Origin: Bartonella sp. F02
GTDB taxonomy: Bacteria; Pseudomonadota; Alphaproteobacteria; Rhizobiales; Rhizobiaceae
Length of the DNA stretch: 64,000 nucleotides
Direction: 5' to 3'
Assembly: GCF_026929975.1 (NCBI RefSeq)
Contig: NZ_JANHOK010000002.1
Span: 186,001 to 250,000 of the forward strand
Numbering within the stretch: position 1 is the stretch's first letter; the number at the start of each line of letters is the position of its first letter. The translations under genes and the position numbers were made by a program. The notes beneath the pieces are model-generated. The model did not search any database. It was given only the letters and a program-made list of their open reading frames with translations, and was not told the origin of the DNA. This document shows positions 31,601 through 40,577 of the stretch, one piece after another.

Positions 31601-33224
31601 CTATCTTATCAAGATTTTTCTTCGCCCAACTAAAAATATCTCTATCAATGCAAGACAATTGTCCATGAAAACTATCTATTGATTCCTCAAGATGTTTAAT
31701 TTCTTCTGATACAGCTGTCCGATTAATATTTTGGATCTCAAATGCAATTTTATTTATTGATTGCTCAAATTTCTTTAATCCCTCTTCCTCATTGCTTAGC
31801 AATGCAATTGTAAGCGATCTGATTTCATCAGGAATTTGATCTGTTAAGACTCCAAGAGCAGAATCTTTCATCGACGTAACAAGCACTTTCTTACCTTGTG
31901 CAAGATAATGACAAATAATATTAGCAATTGTATGCGTTTTTCCTGTCCCAGGTGGACCTTGAACGACTACTCCATTAAAACGTTCGAGAAATTGAATAAT
32001 TTGAACCTGCTCATCGTTAAACGGTTTCGGAAAATAAAGATCTTTACTTTTATGAGACTCAACTGATCGATTCTCGTAATGACTCGTTGATACACCCCGA
32101 AAACTAGAAAATTCAATCTCTGGATTTTCATCAATTGGATCCATAAAAATTTCAGATATTGCAGATTCAGGTATTACTGAAAGAATATTTTTGCATGTTT
32201 CTATTTCTTTTTTGAAACGATCAAGATCTTGAAGATATGCACTATTTGTTTTAGGACGAGCAAACAAAACCCAAGTATCCGTCACTTTTAATTTGTCTTC
32301 AGCAGGTGGATGCGTTCTATCATTCAATGAAGTTTGCGAAGGCCAATAGATTCCACTAGAGTCCAAGTGAGTTACTGCGCTTCTCAGAAGTATCTCATAA
32401 GTATTGCGATCAAAGGGAGAGAAAATACTAGGTAAATTTTCAAAAAATTCTTTGGCCTGTTTTTCAAGTTCTGTTACTCCAGGATTATCTTGTGTTGCAT
32501 ACCAATCAAGCTCCATTCGAGGTGGAATATTTCTTGGACGCACCTCAAAGGTTCCCGTACCTTTATCCAATGAAAGCTCAACACATTGATTAATTAGTGG
32601 ATAACAAACAGTCGTTTCTGAAGTTTTCAAAATTCCAAAACCAATCCCCCAAACAAATTCAATAGGTCCCCCAGAAATATTACCGTCCAATATCTGTTTC
32701 AAATTAAATAATTTAGAATAAATATTGATAGTTTGGCGCCGTTTTTTTTCCTCATTTGCCCATGGAATCCATTCTTCATTGATGTATTTTTCATATAAAG
32801 TAAGCACTTCGTGACGCTCAGAATAATCTTCTAAATTAACCGTTTCATTAGAATTGATTACCAAAAGCTCTGAATTTTCATTGTCCGAATAAATTTCCGC
32901 ACCTAGAAGAACTCTTTTACACACACTCTGTTTTAAAGTCGGTTCTTCATTCGGATCTTGAAATAGTAACAACCATGGTTCGAGGTACTGATTTGTTACC
33001 TCTGGCGGTTTAGTTTCTTGCAGACGTTCAACGGATAACCAAACCTCATCATCTTCATTTGTATCACTTTCATTTAACTTAATACCAGGTAATCCAAATA
33101 AATCATTTTCATATAAAGTAAAAATATTATGAGAAGAAACTGAAGCAACTGGCTTTTGCTTCAATCGAGCTGAATGATAAGAAAACTCAATTAGTGCTTC
33201 TAAACGATCAATTTGTAAACTCAT
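28602..33224 (-). CDS. Large SF1 helicase with C-terminal MTES_1575/Vsr-like nuclease domain
   Basis: A 1540-residue protein. Residues 1-400 form an unrecognised N-terminal domain. A split SF1 (UPF1/DNA2-like) helicase follows: Walker A VVQGPPGTGKTHTIANII near 423, a roughly 650-residue helical insert, then LVIIDEASQSDLTALPALL near 1109, GDDKQVAPE, HFRCVEPIIEY, GKERDIIFLSMV and FNVAASRARDRMYLVRS. The C-terminus (about 1395-1490) is a PD-(D/E)xK domain of the MTES_1575/DUF559 type: ESQFETEVYDVL, FRIDMVV, IAIECDGDRYH. Motor and nuclease look intact. The ATG at 33224 has GAGG five bases upstream; a TTG 23 codons earlier is less likely. Such single-gene helicase-nucleases (compare Hhe, DUF4011-helicase-Vsr) act in phage defence; that role here is inferred. 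Confidence 0.85.
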   Translation of the reverse strand: MSLQIDRLEALIEFSYHSARLKQKPVASVSSHNIFTLYENDLFGLPGIKLNESDTNEDDEVWLSVERLQETKPPEVTNQYLEPWLLLFQDPNEEPTLKQSVCKRVLLGAEIYSDNENSELLVINSNETVNLEDYSERHEVLTLYEKYINEEWIPWANEEKKRRQTINIYSKLFNLKQILDGNISGGPIEFVWGIGFGILKTSETTVCYPLINQCVELSLDKGTGTFEVRPRNIPPRMELDWYATQDNPGVTELEKQAKEFFENLPSIFSPFDRNTYEILLRSAVTHLDSSGIYWPSQTSLNDRTHPPAEDKLKVTDTWVLFARPKTNSAYLQDLDRFKKEIETCKNILSVIPESAISEIFMDPIDENPEIEFSSFRGVSTSHYENRSVESHKSKDLYFPKPFNDEQVQIIQFLERFNGVVVQGPPGTGKTHTIANIICHYLAQGKKVLVTSMKDSALGVLTDQIPDEIRSLTIALLSNEEEGLKKFEQSINKIAFEIQNINRTAVSEEIKHLEESIDSFHGQLSCIDRDIFSWAKKNLDKIVIDSNELSPEEAAKELVNSQGTFECIPDPINITKNFKPKFNDQDICELRAMRSELRRDLMYLNASLPQLTEFPDEWSMCQIHEDLLQFEQLKREVENGEVPNLVDFSQNTIETVKILKDTINAWKNVHRTLHDTAYPWINAVKIQLCDPNKERVQYLLDELGEKLSAIKKQRESFLSRPVTISNNFETNSELVNAVKNLASGRKPFGFVGWIGKSEEKKILDSIQILGNFTKSIDDWKHVEEYIILQQSLRECTLVWNQLAKDLSLPILDETPQGGLNAIEIFTVYEDIKKELNFEQEIFQKVSTIFPSWVGIENETINLETLEELHKILQHHLKQSRLINVYTQQAQFQKILSEHNGPVVETIKDFFNQTLGNPAINKSEIQKKWSELMTELSRVLALRSKLDTVQKITDLICESGAPQYAALLREPFDNLAANDLLLSNWKKNWKLKRLDTYLNEIDAHEELKKLSKQRSDTEKALSNAYKNVIAKRTWLKFSENTSSRIRAALQNYLISIQKIGKGTGKRSIRYRQDARNAAHLASSAVPCWIMSHYRISESLPSELGYFDLVIIDEASQSDLTALPALLRAKKILIVGDDKQVAPESIGLEEDKIRNLMARFLKNQVELYRPQMSPDRSIYDLFKVVYAKSSVMLKEHFRCVEPIIEYSKREFYNHELKPLRLPKNSERLDPPLIDVFIKDGYRSGDENKVEARFIVEEIKRIVSDKHYMNRSIGVVSLLADKQARLIWDMLVKELDPRELERHKITCGDARTFQGKERDIIFLSMVVAPNNDIRALSGKMYEQRFNVAASRARDRMYLVRSVMIEDLSSKDILRRNLINHFSAPFAQDEDRKEDLRQLCESQFETEVYDVLTERGYWVTPQVKVGQFRIDMVVEGDNDSRIAIECDGDRYHGSDKWEEDMHRQRILERAGWVFWRCFASSWNRRKSEMIADLIQKLSDNGIEPIGFDRAPKSSHTEFRSVLVSELKKTEIITDNFLEENMNNYA

Positions 33225-33550
33225 TAACGCCTCGTTACTGTATTTTAAATACAATGTATGTAAAAAACAGAAAAATTGTTTAAAATGAGGCAATGTTGTT
33301 TTAATACTGTCAATTTTAAGTTTAATAGCTTAAAAGCTTGCTATATACTTTCTATATAAAAGTTGAGATCTGTAGACTTTAAGCAACAATATTACAAAAA
33401 TATAAGAATTTTCTATTGAATTTAAACAAATGCAAGAAAAATTCTGAAAAATTCTATCAATTTTATTTTCTTATATGATAGTTTTATTTTAATAGTTTCA
33501 ATTACATTTATAGCGTTTTTTTCAATACTTAAATTCATAGGAAATTGAAT
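33225..33550. other. AT-rich spacer upstream of the helicase gene
   Basis: A 326-base non-coding region between two minus-strand genes. It should contain the helicase promoter; no clear -35/-10 pair stands out. Composition is extremely AT-rich with T and A tracts. Confidence 0.4.
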
Positions 33551-34048
33551 TTATAATTCTTTTTCAAAAAGATGAGGATTTTCAAGAATAAGATTTTCTC
33601 GTGCTTTTTGTAATTGTTTAATAATTTCATCAATTTTTGATGGAAAATAAGAAGAATCTTGCTCATTAAAGGCACACTTCTTTTGTTCAACAGTAGAAAA
33701 ATATTGTATCTGAGACTGAAGCATTCTAATTTCTTGAAAAAAAAGACGACTATTTTCTTTAAAATCATGATTAAGTGAAAAAAGTTGATCAGAAATTGAT
33801 AACAGAATCTGTTTTAAAGAACGCTCATTTTCTTGGCGTTTTCTGTACTCTAAAATAAGGGCGTAGCTTATTTCATCCAACTGCTTTTTAGTTGCATCAA
33901 GTTGATACAATAAATCTGGGTTATTATCTCGATTTTCTTTCTTAACTTTCAAAAGCATAGCGTGGATATCCAACAATCTCTTTGCAGAGTAAGAAAAATG
34001 ATCGACTACTTTAAGTGTACTAGTACGGCGTTTCTGCGCAACCATCAT
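33551..34048 (-). CDS. Hypothetical coiled-coil protein
   Basis: A 165-residue protein I do not recognise. It starts MMVAQKRRTSTLKVVDHF with a basic N-terminus, then has heptad-like helices from about residue 25 to 155 (LDATKKQLDEISYALILEYR; EIRMLQSQIQYF), ending in an acidic tail. There is no signal peptide or membrane segment, so it is probably cytoplasmic. It lies between the accessory helicase and the core lipoprotein gene, with 130 bases to the latter, and could belong to either side. The frame is clean and the start is preceded by a weak AGG. Confidence 0.6.
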   Translation of the reverse strand: MMVAQKRRTSTLKVVDHFSYSAKRLLDIHAMLLKVKKENRDNNPDLLYQLDATKKQLDEISYALILEYRKRQENERSLKQILLSISDQLFSLNHDFKENSRLFFQEIRMLQSQIQYFSTVEQKKCAFNEQDSSYFPSKIDEIIKQLQKARENLILENPHLFEKEL

Positions 34049-34178
34049 ACATTGACCTAATGATTGTTTTTTTAATTTATTCTACTATCTCTTTTCTTCT
34101 TCTACAGAATTATTCTAAAGAAAGTACTAAAAAATATCGCTTTCATTTTTTTTAACTATTAGCTTACTCTTCTTATAT

Positions 34179-35384
34179 TTAATGATGAGTAAATGGATAA
34201 TGATAAGTTAGCGGAGATAAAAAATGTGCGGGTGTATAAAGAATAAAACGCGTAGTTTTTTCTAAAACACTGCTGCCATCAGCAAGAATTGCTTGACTAG
34301 GCGTTAATTCAGTACCTTGCATAATCGTTGAAGCAAGAGAACCTTCTCGAGAAAGAGCCATTAATGTTGGCGAAGATGCAAATACATTATGTGCTCCACC
34401 ATCAACATCAGAAACATCTAAAACAGCAATCCCATTTTCGCGCAATGTCTCAATATCTGAACCATCTCCTATTCGAGTATGCCCACCTGTCAAACGTCTT
34501 GAAAAAGCCAGAGCTTTATCTTTGCGTGATACTAGAACAGCTGTCGGCCGTGGAAGTTCTTTAATATCATTAAGCTGACGCTCAAATACATCAAGATCAA
34601 TATCGGGAGCAGCCATTAAGAGACTTGTAATACGTTGAATGGATTTATACTTTCCTTGTAATGCTAAAGTTCTAAACGCTTCCATCGTAACAAAATTTCC
34701 CATAGAATGTGCAATGATAGAAACATAATCAGCGTCTGTTTTACTAATAACAGTTAAAAGCTCCATTAATCCATCGCGTGCAAAATTCGCACTATCACGA
34801 TCATAAATGTATAAAGGTATTGATCCAGCAGAAGGCCATGAATAATGTACAGTAACAACATCTAAAGAATAATCGTAAGTAAATTGAGCTGTACGAAATG
34901 TACCATCCGCAAAATTATTGTTATAACCATGAATAAAAAGAAAAATTTCTCTTTTTCCCTTTGGTTTTTTTGCTAAAGCAATATTCAATTGTTGTTTAAA
35001 CTGTTCCCTGTCATCGTATTTTTGCAAAGCTACTGCTGCAAAATACTTATCATGAGTGGGCTTATAAGCATTTGTTTCCACAACACCTTTCACGTGTTGT
35101 TGCGGAATTCCAACATCAACACGATTATAATGGACTTTATTTGATCGCCCAGACCCATAAGGTTGAGAATAACTATTTTGCATCATACGACTGGTTGCCA
35201 CATACACTGGAATGATCGCTTTTGGCAGAACAGGATTCTTTTCAACTTCCTGTCGTGCAGCAATCATAGATGGTGTCGCATGTATACCATGCCACAGTAC
35301 AGCACGCGATCTGCTACATGCCACGAGTGTAATCAAGCAAATAAAAAGTGCCGAATATCTCAAAAATATTGTATTTTTCACCAC
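34179..35384 (-). CDS. DUF900 alpha/beta-hydrolase lipoprotein
   Basis: A 401-residue predicted lipoprotein: signal LFICLITLVAC with lipobox cysteine at about residue 23. The mature part is an alpha/beta hydrolase of the DUF900 family, with the oxyanion region FLFIHGYNNNF, the strand VTVHYSWPSAGS, and the nucleophile elbow IIAHSMGNFVTMEAFR, where serine is the expected nucleophile. The DVDGGAHNVF histidine may complete the triad. The substrate is unknown; lipids or esters are plausible for the family. Its upstream neighbour is tRNA-Leu, with about 180 bases between. Confidence 0.85.
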   Translation of the reverse strand: MVKNTIFLRYSALFICLITLVACSRSRAVLWHGIHATPSMIAARQEVEKNPVLPKAIIPVYVATSRMMQNSYSQPYGSGRSNKVHYNRVDVGIPQQHVKGVVETNAYKPTHDKYFAAVALQKYDDREQFKQQLNIALAKKPKGKREIFLFIHGYNNNFADGTFRTAQFTYDYSLDVVTVHYSWPSAGSIPLYIYDRDSANFARDGLMELLTVISKTDADYVSIIAHSMGNFVTMEAFRTLALQGKYKSIQRITSLLMAAPDIDLDVFERQLNDIKELPRPTAVLVSRKDKALAFSRRLTGGHTRIGDGSDIETLRENGIAVLDVSDVDGGAHNVFASSPTLMALSREGSLASTIMQGTELTPSQAILADGSSVLEKTTRFILYTPAHFLSPLTYHYPFTHH

Positions 35385-35564
35385 AATACCATTCAGTTTT
35401 ATAAAAATAGGGAGTCAATACTTTTAACATAAATATTAAAAATATAATGTAATAAAAAAATATATAAAAAAAGAAAAAAAATTCAGTTTTAATTTTGATA
35501 TAAACTGAAAAATTTATAATATTACAAGGAAATATACACAAATTAAAATTTTATTTAAAAAAAA

Positions 35565-35649
35565 TGGTGCGGTCGAGAAGACTCGAACTTCCACGGGTTG
35601 CCCCACAGCGACCTCAACGCTGCGCGTCTACCAATTCCGCCACGACCGC
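35565..35649 (-). tRNA. tRNA-Leu (anticodon GAG)
   Basis: An 85-base class II tRNA read on the minus strand. The acceptor stem GCGGTCG pairs with CGACCGC, the discriminator is A and CCA is encoded. The D-arm contains GGTAGACGC, the anticodon stem-loop is CAGCGTTGAGGTCGCTG with anticodon GAG, a long variable arm follows, and the T-loop is GTTCGAGTC. The long variable arm and discriminator A support leucine. Confidence 0.95.
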
Positions 35650-35799
35650 ACATCATAAAAAAACTGAATATGTATCAGTTCTCGGCATTTAACAAATCAT
35701 AAAGCAAGTCACAAGCTTATTTTCACATTCTTATAATTTATTTTATAAAAATCTTTAATTTTTTTGATATACATTACGAAAATTTTCATATCAGTATAA

Positions 35800-36420
35800 T
35801 CATGATCTGCGTATCATCGTCATAAAATGAGATTGCGCTACTGAATTTTTTTCATAATAACCACGAAAGCTTGTTGTAATCGTTGTAGTTCCGTGTTTTT
35901 GAACTCCCCGCATAACCATACACATATGTTCAGCTTCAATCAGGATTGCAACACCACGAGGCTTTAGATATTTATTTAATGCATCAGCCACTTGAGCGGT
36001 CATTGTTTCTTGTGTTTGTAAACGTCGAGAAAAAACATTCACAACACGTGCAACTTTTGAAAGACCAACAACCTTTTTATCAGGAAGATAAGCAATATGA
36101 GCCTTCCCAACAATGGGTATCATATGATGTTCACAATGTGAATAAAAAGGGATATCTTTTATTATGACTGGTTCATTATACCCTGAAACTTCTTCAAAAA
36201 CAGTTCCTAAAATTTCTTCAACAGATTCATTATAACCAGAAAAAAGATCACCATATGCTTTAGCAACACGACTTGGAGTATCTAAAAGTCCTTCTCGATT
36301 CGGATTTTCTCCTATCCATAATAACAGAGTACGTACTGCTGCTTCTACTTCCTTTAAACTAGGGCGCTTATTTTCAAAAGAGACTGAGTCTGCAGCTGCT
36401 CCTTTCACGATACTATGCAT
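35800..36420 (-). CDS. folE: GTP cyclohydrolase I
   Basis: FolE converts GTP to 7,8-dihydroneopterin triphosphate, the first step of folate (and queuosine) synthesis. The 206 residues include the zinc site [20 protein letters not shown], the substrate-binding [20 protein letters not shown], and the C-terminal [17 protein letters not shown], whose cysteine is the other zinc ligand. Full length for FolE1. It diverges from the IscU-like gene; the 124-base spacer holds both promoters. Confidence 0.97.
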   Translation of the reverse strand: MHSIVKGAAADSVSFENKRPSLKEVEAAVRTLLLWIGENPNREGLLDTPSRVAKAYGDLFSGYNESVEEILGTVFEEVSGYNEPVIIKDIPFYSHCEHHMIPIVGKAHIAYLPDKKVVGLSKVARVVNVFSRRLQTQETMTAQVADALNKYLKPRGVAILIEAEHMCMVMRGVQKHGTTTITTSFRGYYEKNSVAQSHFMTMIRRS

Positions 36421-36544
36421 AAAAACTCCAATCTCCGTATAAAAAATGTCTGTTACAATATCTATTTTATCTAGTATATAATTGCTATATAAGTGAATTA
36501 AAAGCGTAAACCATATAACTTTTTACATTTCAGACAATTGTTTC

Positions 36545-36958
36545 ATGATTAATGAGATTTATAATGATAAAATACTGGAATATGCTGCCAGTATAAGTAG
36601 AATTGGACGTCTTAATGATCCGGATGCAACATCAAAAAAATATGGGCGACTTTGTGGATCAACAGTTATTGTAGATCTAAAAATTAAAAATGATATCGTA
36701 ATCGATTTTGCTCATGAAATACACGCATGTGCACTGGGGCAAGCTGCTGCATCTATCTTAGCAAATCACGTCATTGGTCAAAATACACAAAATCTTAAAA
36801 TATTACGTAGAACAATTCGAGATATGCTCACAAAAAATGGCCCTCCTCCTTCAATACCACTTGAAGCATTTTCTTGTTTACAACCCATTAAAAACTATAA
36901 AGAACGGCATGCATCAACGATGCTCATTTTTGACGCAGTTATAGATTGTATTCAATAA
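36545..36958 (+). CDS. NifU/IscU-like iron-sulfur scaffold family protein
   Basis: A 137-residue protein of the NifU-N/IscU fold. Three cysteines match the scaffold pattern: Cys37 in GRLCGSTVIV, Cys62 in EIHACALGQAAASI, and Cys111 in AFSCLQP. The aspartate after the first cysteine of IscU is replaced by serine and the LPPVK motif bound by HscA is not visible. This rhizobial subgroup sits beside yidD and folE rather than with iscS/hscAB, so its role in cluster transfer is uncertain. yidD follows after 15 bases, probably in the same transcript. Confidence 0.85.
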   Translation: MINEIYNDKILEYAASISRIGRLNDPDATSKKYGRLCGSTVIVDLKIKNDIVIDFAHEIHACALGQAAASILANHVIGQNTQNLKILRRTIRDMLTKNGPPPSIPLEAFSCLQPIKNYKERHASTMLIFDAVIDCIQ

Positions 36959-36973
36959 ATTGAAGAAAAACAA

Positions 36974-37327
36974 ATGCTTAAAAAATGCTTAAACTTACAA
37001 AAAAGACAATCCAGAAATTACACAGGTTCTTGGCGCAAAACACCTGGGAGATTATTAGGTATTACATTCATACGTTTGTATCAAATAACACTTTCAGGTT
37101 TTATAGGAAATCAATGTCGCCACACACCAACTTGCTCAGAATACATCTATGAAGCAATTGCACGTCATGGTTTATGGGCTGGTGCGTGGATGGGTTTTTT
37201 TCGTATTATACGCTGTGGTCCCTTTGGAACTCGCGGTTTTGATCCAGTGCCAACTTCACTTGATAAAACTTATTCTTTTTATAAACCTTGGCGTTATTGG
37301 AAAATTTATACACAACACAATAAATAG
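36974..37327 (+). CDS. yidD: Membrane protein insertion efficiency factor YidD
   Basis: YidD is a small amphipathic membrane-surface protein that helps YidC-dependent insertion. The 117 residues contain the family core: LIRLYQ-like IRLYQITLSGFIGNQCRHTP, TCSEYIYEAIARHG, and RIIRCGPFGTRGFDPVP. It has a longer N-terminal basic extension than the E. coli protein, as is common in rhizobia. It lies downstream of the IscU-like gene, and its stop lies inside the first unit of a 17-bp tandem repeat. Confidence 0.95.
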   Translation: MLKKCLNLQKRQSRNYTGSWRKTPGRLLGITFIRLYQITLSGFIGNQCRHTPTCSEYIYEAIARHGLWAGAWMGFFRIIRCGPFGTRGFDPVPTSLDKTYSFYKPWRYWKIYTQHNK

Positions 37328-37355
37328 CTCTTTTCTTTAAATAGCTCTTTTCTTT
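37322..37355. repeat. 17-bp tandem duplication over the yidD stop codon
   Basis: Two identical adjacent 17-base units (37322-37338 and 37339-37355). The first includes the TAG of yidD, so the repeat probably arose by duplication of the gene's end. It is followed by a T-run. Confidence 0.8.
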
Positions 37356-37464
37356 TTTTATGCATATTGATAAAAAATTAATTTATTGTCTTTAGCTGAT
37401 TGTTGTTAATTTTTCACAAAACCATCCGCAATCGTTGGCGGAATTGGAACCAAAAGGTGTTTTT

Positions 37465-39441
37465 ATGTCTTCTTCCGTCTCTCTCTCTTTTCCTGATGGC
37501 TCAAAACGCGATTACCCTATTCAAATGACAGGTTTGGAATTAGCTGAATCCATTTCTAAATCACTTGTGAAAAAAGCAGTTGCTTATAGCCTTAACGGCA
37601 TTATGCGAGATTTGTCAGATCCGTTAAAAGAATCCGGTCAAGTAGAAATTATTACGCGTGATGACACACGTGCACTTGAATTAATACGCCATGATTGTGC
37701 CCATGTTTTAGCTGAAGCTGTACAAGAATTATTTCCTGAAACACAAGTTACAATCGGACCCGTTATTGAAAACGGTTTTTATTATGATTTTGCCAGAAAA
37801 CAACCTTTTACGTTAGATGATCTCAAAACCATTGAACAAAAGATGCGAGAAATTATTCGACGCAATAAACCATTCAAAAAAGAAATCTGGTCTCGTGAAA
37901 AAGCTAAGAAAATTTTTACTGAAAAAGGTGAACTGTACAAAGTTGAACTTATTGATGCTATCCCTGAAGATCAAGATGTAAAAATTTACTATCAGGGCGA
38001 CTGGTTTGATCTTTGTCGTGGTCCACACATGCAATCCACTGGACAAATTGGAAATGCATTTAAATTAATGAAAGTTGCAGGAGCTTATTGGCGTGGCAAT
38101 GCAAATAATCCTATGTTAACAAGAATTTATGGGACTGCATTTGCTAACGAAAATGACTTAAAAGCTTATCTTCATTTACTCGAAGAGGCCGAAAGACGTG
38201 ATCATCGTCGCTTAGGACGTGAAATGGATTTATTCCATTTTCAAGAAGAAAGCCCAGGGATGATTTTCTGGCATCCCAAAGGTTGGAAAATGTTTCAAAA
38301 CCTGATCAGTTACATGCGGAGACGTCTCGATGAACACCAATATGCGGAAGTTAATGCACCGCAAGTTCTTGATAAATCACTCTGGGAAGTATCCGGTCAT
38401 TGGGGATGGTATAAAGAAAATATGTTTAAAACAATCCCTGCTGCTGATGATTGGGATGATGAATATATTTATGCCCTAAAACCTATGAACTGTCCCGGTC
38501 ATGTACAGATTTTTAAGCATGGTTTAAAATCTTATCGCGATTTACCTATTCGACTTGCTGAATTTGGTCTTGTTCATCGTTATGAACCTTCAGGTTCTTT
38601 GCACGGTCTCATGCGTGTACGGAGTTTCACACAAGATGATGCACACATTTTTTGTACCGATGATCAATTAGCTGATGAGTGTCTTAAGATTAATAATCTT
38701 ATCTTATCAACATATGCAGATTTCGGTTTTGAAGAAATTAGTCTCAAACTTTCAACACGTCCAGAAAAACGTGTTGGTTCCGACGAATTATGGGATCACG
38801 CCGAAAATATTATGATCTCTGTTCTCAAAACAATTGAACAAGAATCTGCAGGGCGAATTAAAACGAGTATTCTTCCCGGTGAAGGAGCATTTTATGGACC
38901 AAAATTTGAATATACACTGAAAGATGCTATCGGACGCGAATGGCAATGTGGAACAACACAAGTAGACTTTAATTTACCTGAACGTTTTGGTGCATTTTAT
39001 ATTGACAGAGATTCAGAAAAACGCCAGCCTGTTATGATCCATCGCGCTATTTTTGGATCAATGGAACGTTTCCTCGGTATTCTAATCGAAAACTTTGCTG
39101 GACATATGCCACTTTGGCTTGCGCCTCAACAAATTGTTGTTGCGTCAGTTACATCTGAAGCTAATGAATATGCCAAAAAAATAACAACAAAACTTAAAGC
39201 CGCCGGTCTTTCTGCAATATCAGACCTTCGTAATGAAAAAATTAATTACAAAATACGGGAACATTCTTTACAAAAAGTTCCTGTAATTCTGGTCTGCGGA
39301 AAACGTGAATCTGAAACAAATAGCGTCAATATGCGTCGTTTAGGAAGTACCGACCAAACTTCTTTATCTGTAGAAGAAGCAATTAAACAGCTCTCCAATG
39401 AAGCAACCCCTCCTGATTTACACCGATTGATGAACATTTGA
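37465..39441 (+). CDS. thrS: Threonyl-tRNA synthetase
   Basis: ThrS charges tRNA-Thr and hydrolyses Ser-tRNA-Thr. The 658 residues comprise the N-terminal TGS domain (about 1-65), the editing domain with [17 protein letters not shown] and the later zinc-site CRGPH, the class II catalytic core (about 260-540) with [32 protein letters not shown] and the C-terminal [18 protein letters not shown], and the anticodon-binding domain. The ATG at 37465 with AAGG about 8 bases upstream was preferred over a TTG ten codons earlier. No leader control element was evident upstream. Confidence 0.97.
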   Translation: MSSSVSLSFPDGSKRDYPIQMTGLELAESISKSLVKKAVAYSLNGIMRDLSDPLKESGQVEIITRDDTRALELIRHDCAHVLAEAVQELFPETQVTIGPVIENGFYYDFARKQPFTLDDLKTIEQKMREIIRRNKPFKKEIWSREKAKKIFTEKGELYKVELIDAIPEDQDVKIYYQGDWFDLCRGPHMQSTGQIGNAFKLMKVAGAYWRGNANNPMLTRIYGTAFANENDLKAYLHLLEEAERRDHRRLGREMDLFHFQEESPGMIFWHPKGWKMFQNLISYMRRRLDEHQYAEVNAPQVLDKSLWEVSGHWGWYKENMFKTIPAADDWDDEYIYALKPMNCPGHVQIFKHGLKSYRDLPIRLAEFGLVHRYEPSGSLHGLMRVRSFTQDDAHIFCTDDQLADECLKINNLILSTYADFGFEEISLKLSTRPEKRVGSDELWDHAENIMISVLKTIEQESAGRIKTSILPGEGAFYGPKFEYTLKDAIGREWQCGTTQVDFNLPERFGAFYIDRDSEKRQPVMIHRAIFGSMERFLGILIENFAGHMPLWLAPQQIVVASVTSEANEYAKKITTKLKAAGLSAISDLRNEKINYKIREHSLQKVPVILVCGKRESETNSVNMRRLGSTDQTSLSVEEAIKQLSNEATPPDLHRLMNI

Positions 39442-39479
39442 AGAAATTATTCAACAATAATAACAACAAATGGCTGCTG

Positions 39480-39983
39480 CTATCTCGCTCTATCAAGAGT
39501 CCGTTTACATTCAATCAATTCAAACAAAGCCTCTTGCAATAATGCCTTATCAGTTTTATCTTCGTGACTATTAACTCTACCAACGGAGGCTTCTTCTTCA
39601 TTTCTCATAAAACCTAAAAGTCCAAACGTTGCTTTTTTAGGTTTTGCTGGAATAAGATCAGGCATCTGTTCCGCGTGTTTTTTTTCCATCACTATATTCA
39701 TAGCATCAAGATCGCCACTACCGAGCGCAATCACAAAAGCGCAACCATTTTCTTTTAAAAGGCGCTGAACACCCTTTATCGTATAACCTTGCCCATAAAG
39801 TAATTGCTTGATACCATTAAGAAGATCAATATCAGCAGGACGATAATAACGCCTTCCACCACCACGTTTCAATGGCTTAACCTGAGAAAAACGTGTTTCC
39901 CAAAATCGCAATACGTGTTGTGGAAGCCCCAACAAATCTGCTACTTCGCTAATTGTGCGAAACGCATCAGGGCTCTTATCCAT
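39480..39983 (-). CDS. MerR-family transcriptional regulator
   Basis: A 167-residue regulator with an N-terminal MerR helix-turn-helix ([20 protein letters not shown]) and wing ([20 protein letters not shown]), then a variable C-terminus with no cysteine-rich effector site. It follows ihfA in the order DUF177-plsX-fabH-ihfA-merR conserved in rhizobia, and is convergent with thrS. The effector and targets are unknown. There is a 204-base AT-rich gap between it and ihfA. Confidence 0.92.
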   Translation of the reverse strand: MDKSPDAFRTISEVADLLGLPQHVLRFWETRFSQVKPLKRGGGRRYYRPADIDLLNGIKQLLYGQGYTIKGVQRLLKENGCAFVIALGSGDLDAMNIVMEKKHAEQMPDLIPAKPKKATFGLLGFMRNEEEASVGRVNSHEDKTDKALLQEALFELIECKRTLDRAR

Positions 39984-40187
39984 TTTGCAACACCTTATTT
40001 AAAATTAAACAAACAATTTCACAGCAAATAATTAATTTTAATCTTTTAAGCAACATTAGTCAAAAATAAGGCTATATTAAATGCATTTTAGATAAAAATC
40101 TTTTAAAATAATAAATATAAGATACCTTATAATTAAAATTTCTATCATTGAATATAAGAAATTTTAATATTATCAATTTATATAAAA

Positions 40188-40499
40188 TTACTTTTGTTTT
40201 GCACGATGTGAATCGACAATTCTTTGTTTAAGCACATTTGCAGCTTTAAATGTCACCACTCGCCGTGGTGGAATAAGCGCTTCTACACCCGTTTTAGGAT
40301 TACGTCCAACTCGTTCACTTTTATTTCGTACTTGAAAAGTCGCAAAAGAAGATAACTTAACCGCTTCACCTTTGACAAGTGAATTACAAATTTCATCCAA
40401 TACAAGCTCAACTAAAGCCGCAGATTCAGTGTGTGACAAGCCCACTCTCCTACAAACCGCGTTAGCCAAGTCCACACGCGTTACTGTTTTACTTGTCAT
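40188..40499 (-). CDS. ihfA: Integration host factor subunit alpha
   Basis: IHF-alpha pairs with IHF-beta to bend DNA at promoters, origins and recombination sites. The 103 residues carry the histone-like fold, with [20 protein letters not shown], the beta-ribbon [14 protein letters not shown] including the DNA-intercalating proline, and a basic C-terminal tail. The ATG at 40499 begins [15 protein letters not shown], as in relatives; a TTG six codons upstream is less likely. It follows fabH. Confidence 0.95.
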   Translation of the reverse strand: MTSKTVTRVDLANAVCRRVGLSHTESAALVELVLDEICNSLVKGEAVKLSSFATFQVRNKSERVGRNPKTGVEALIPPRRVVTFKAANVLKQRIVDSHRAKQK

Positions 40500-40577
40500 T
40501 ATAACCACCCATTCCAATATTAAAAATCATACAGTGATTTATACGTTTTATTCAAATATGGTCAAGTTGGACTTAAC

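Noticed and set aside
37328-37464. Leader/attenuator or T-box before thrS
   Set aside because: No T-box motif or convincing antiterminator/terminator pair; the only structure is the 17-bp tandem repeat and a T-run.
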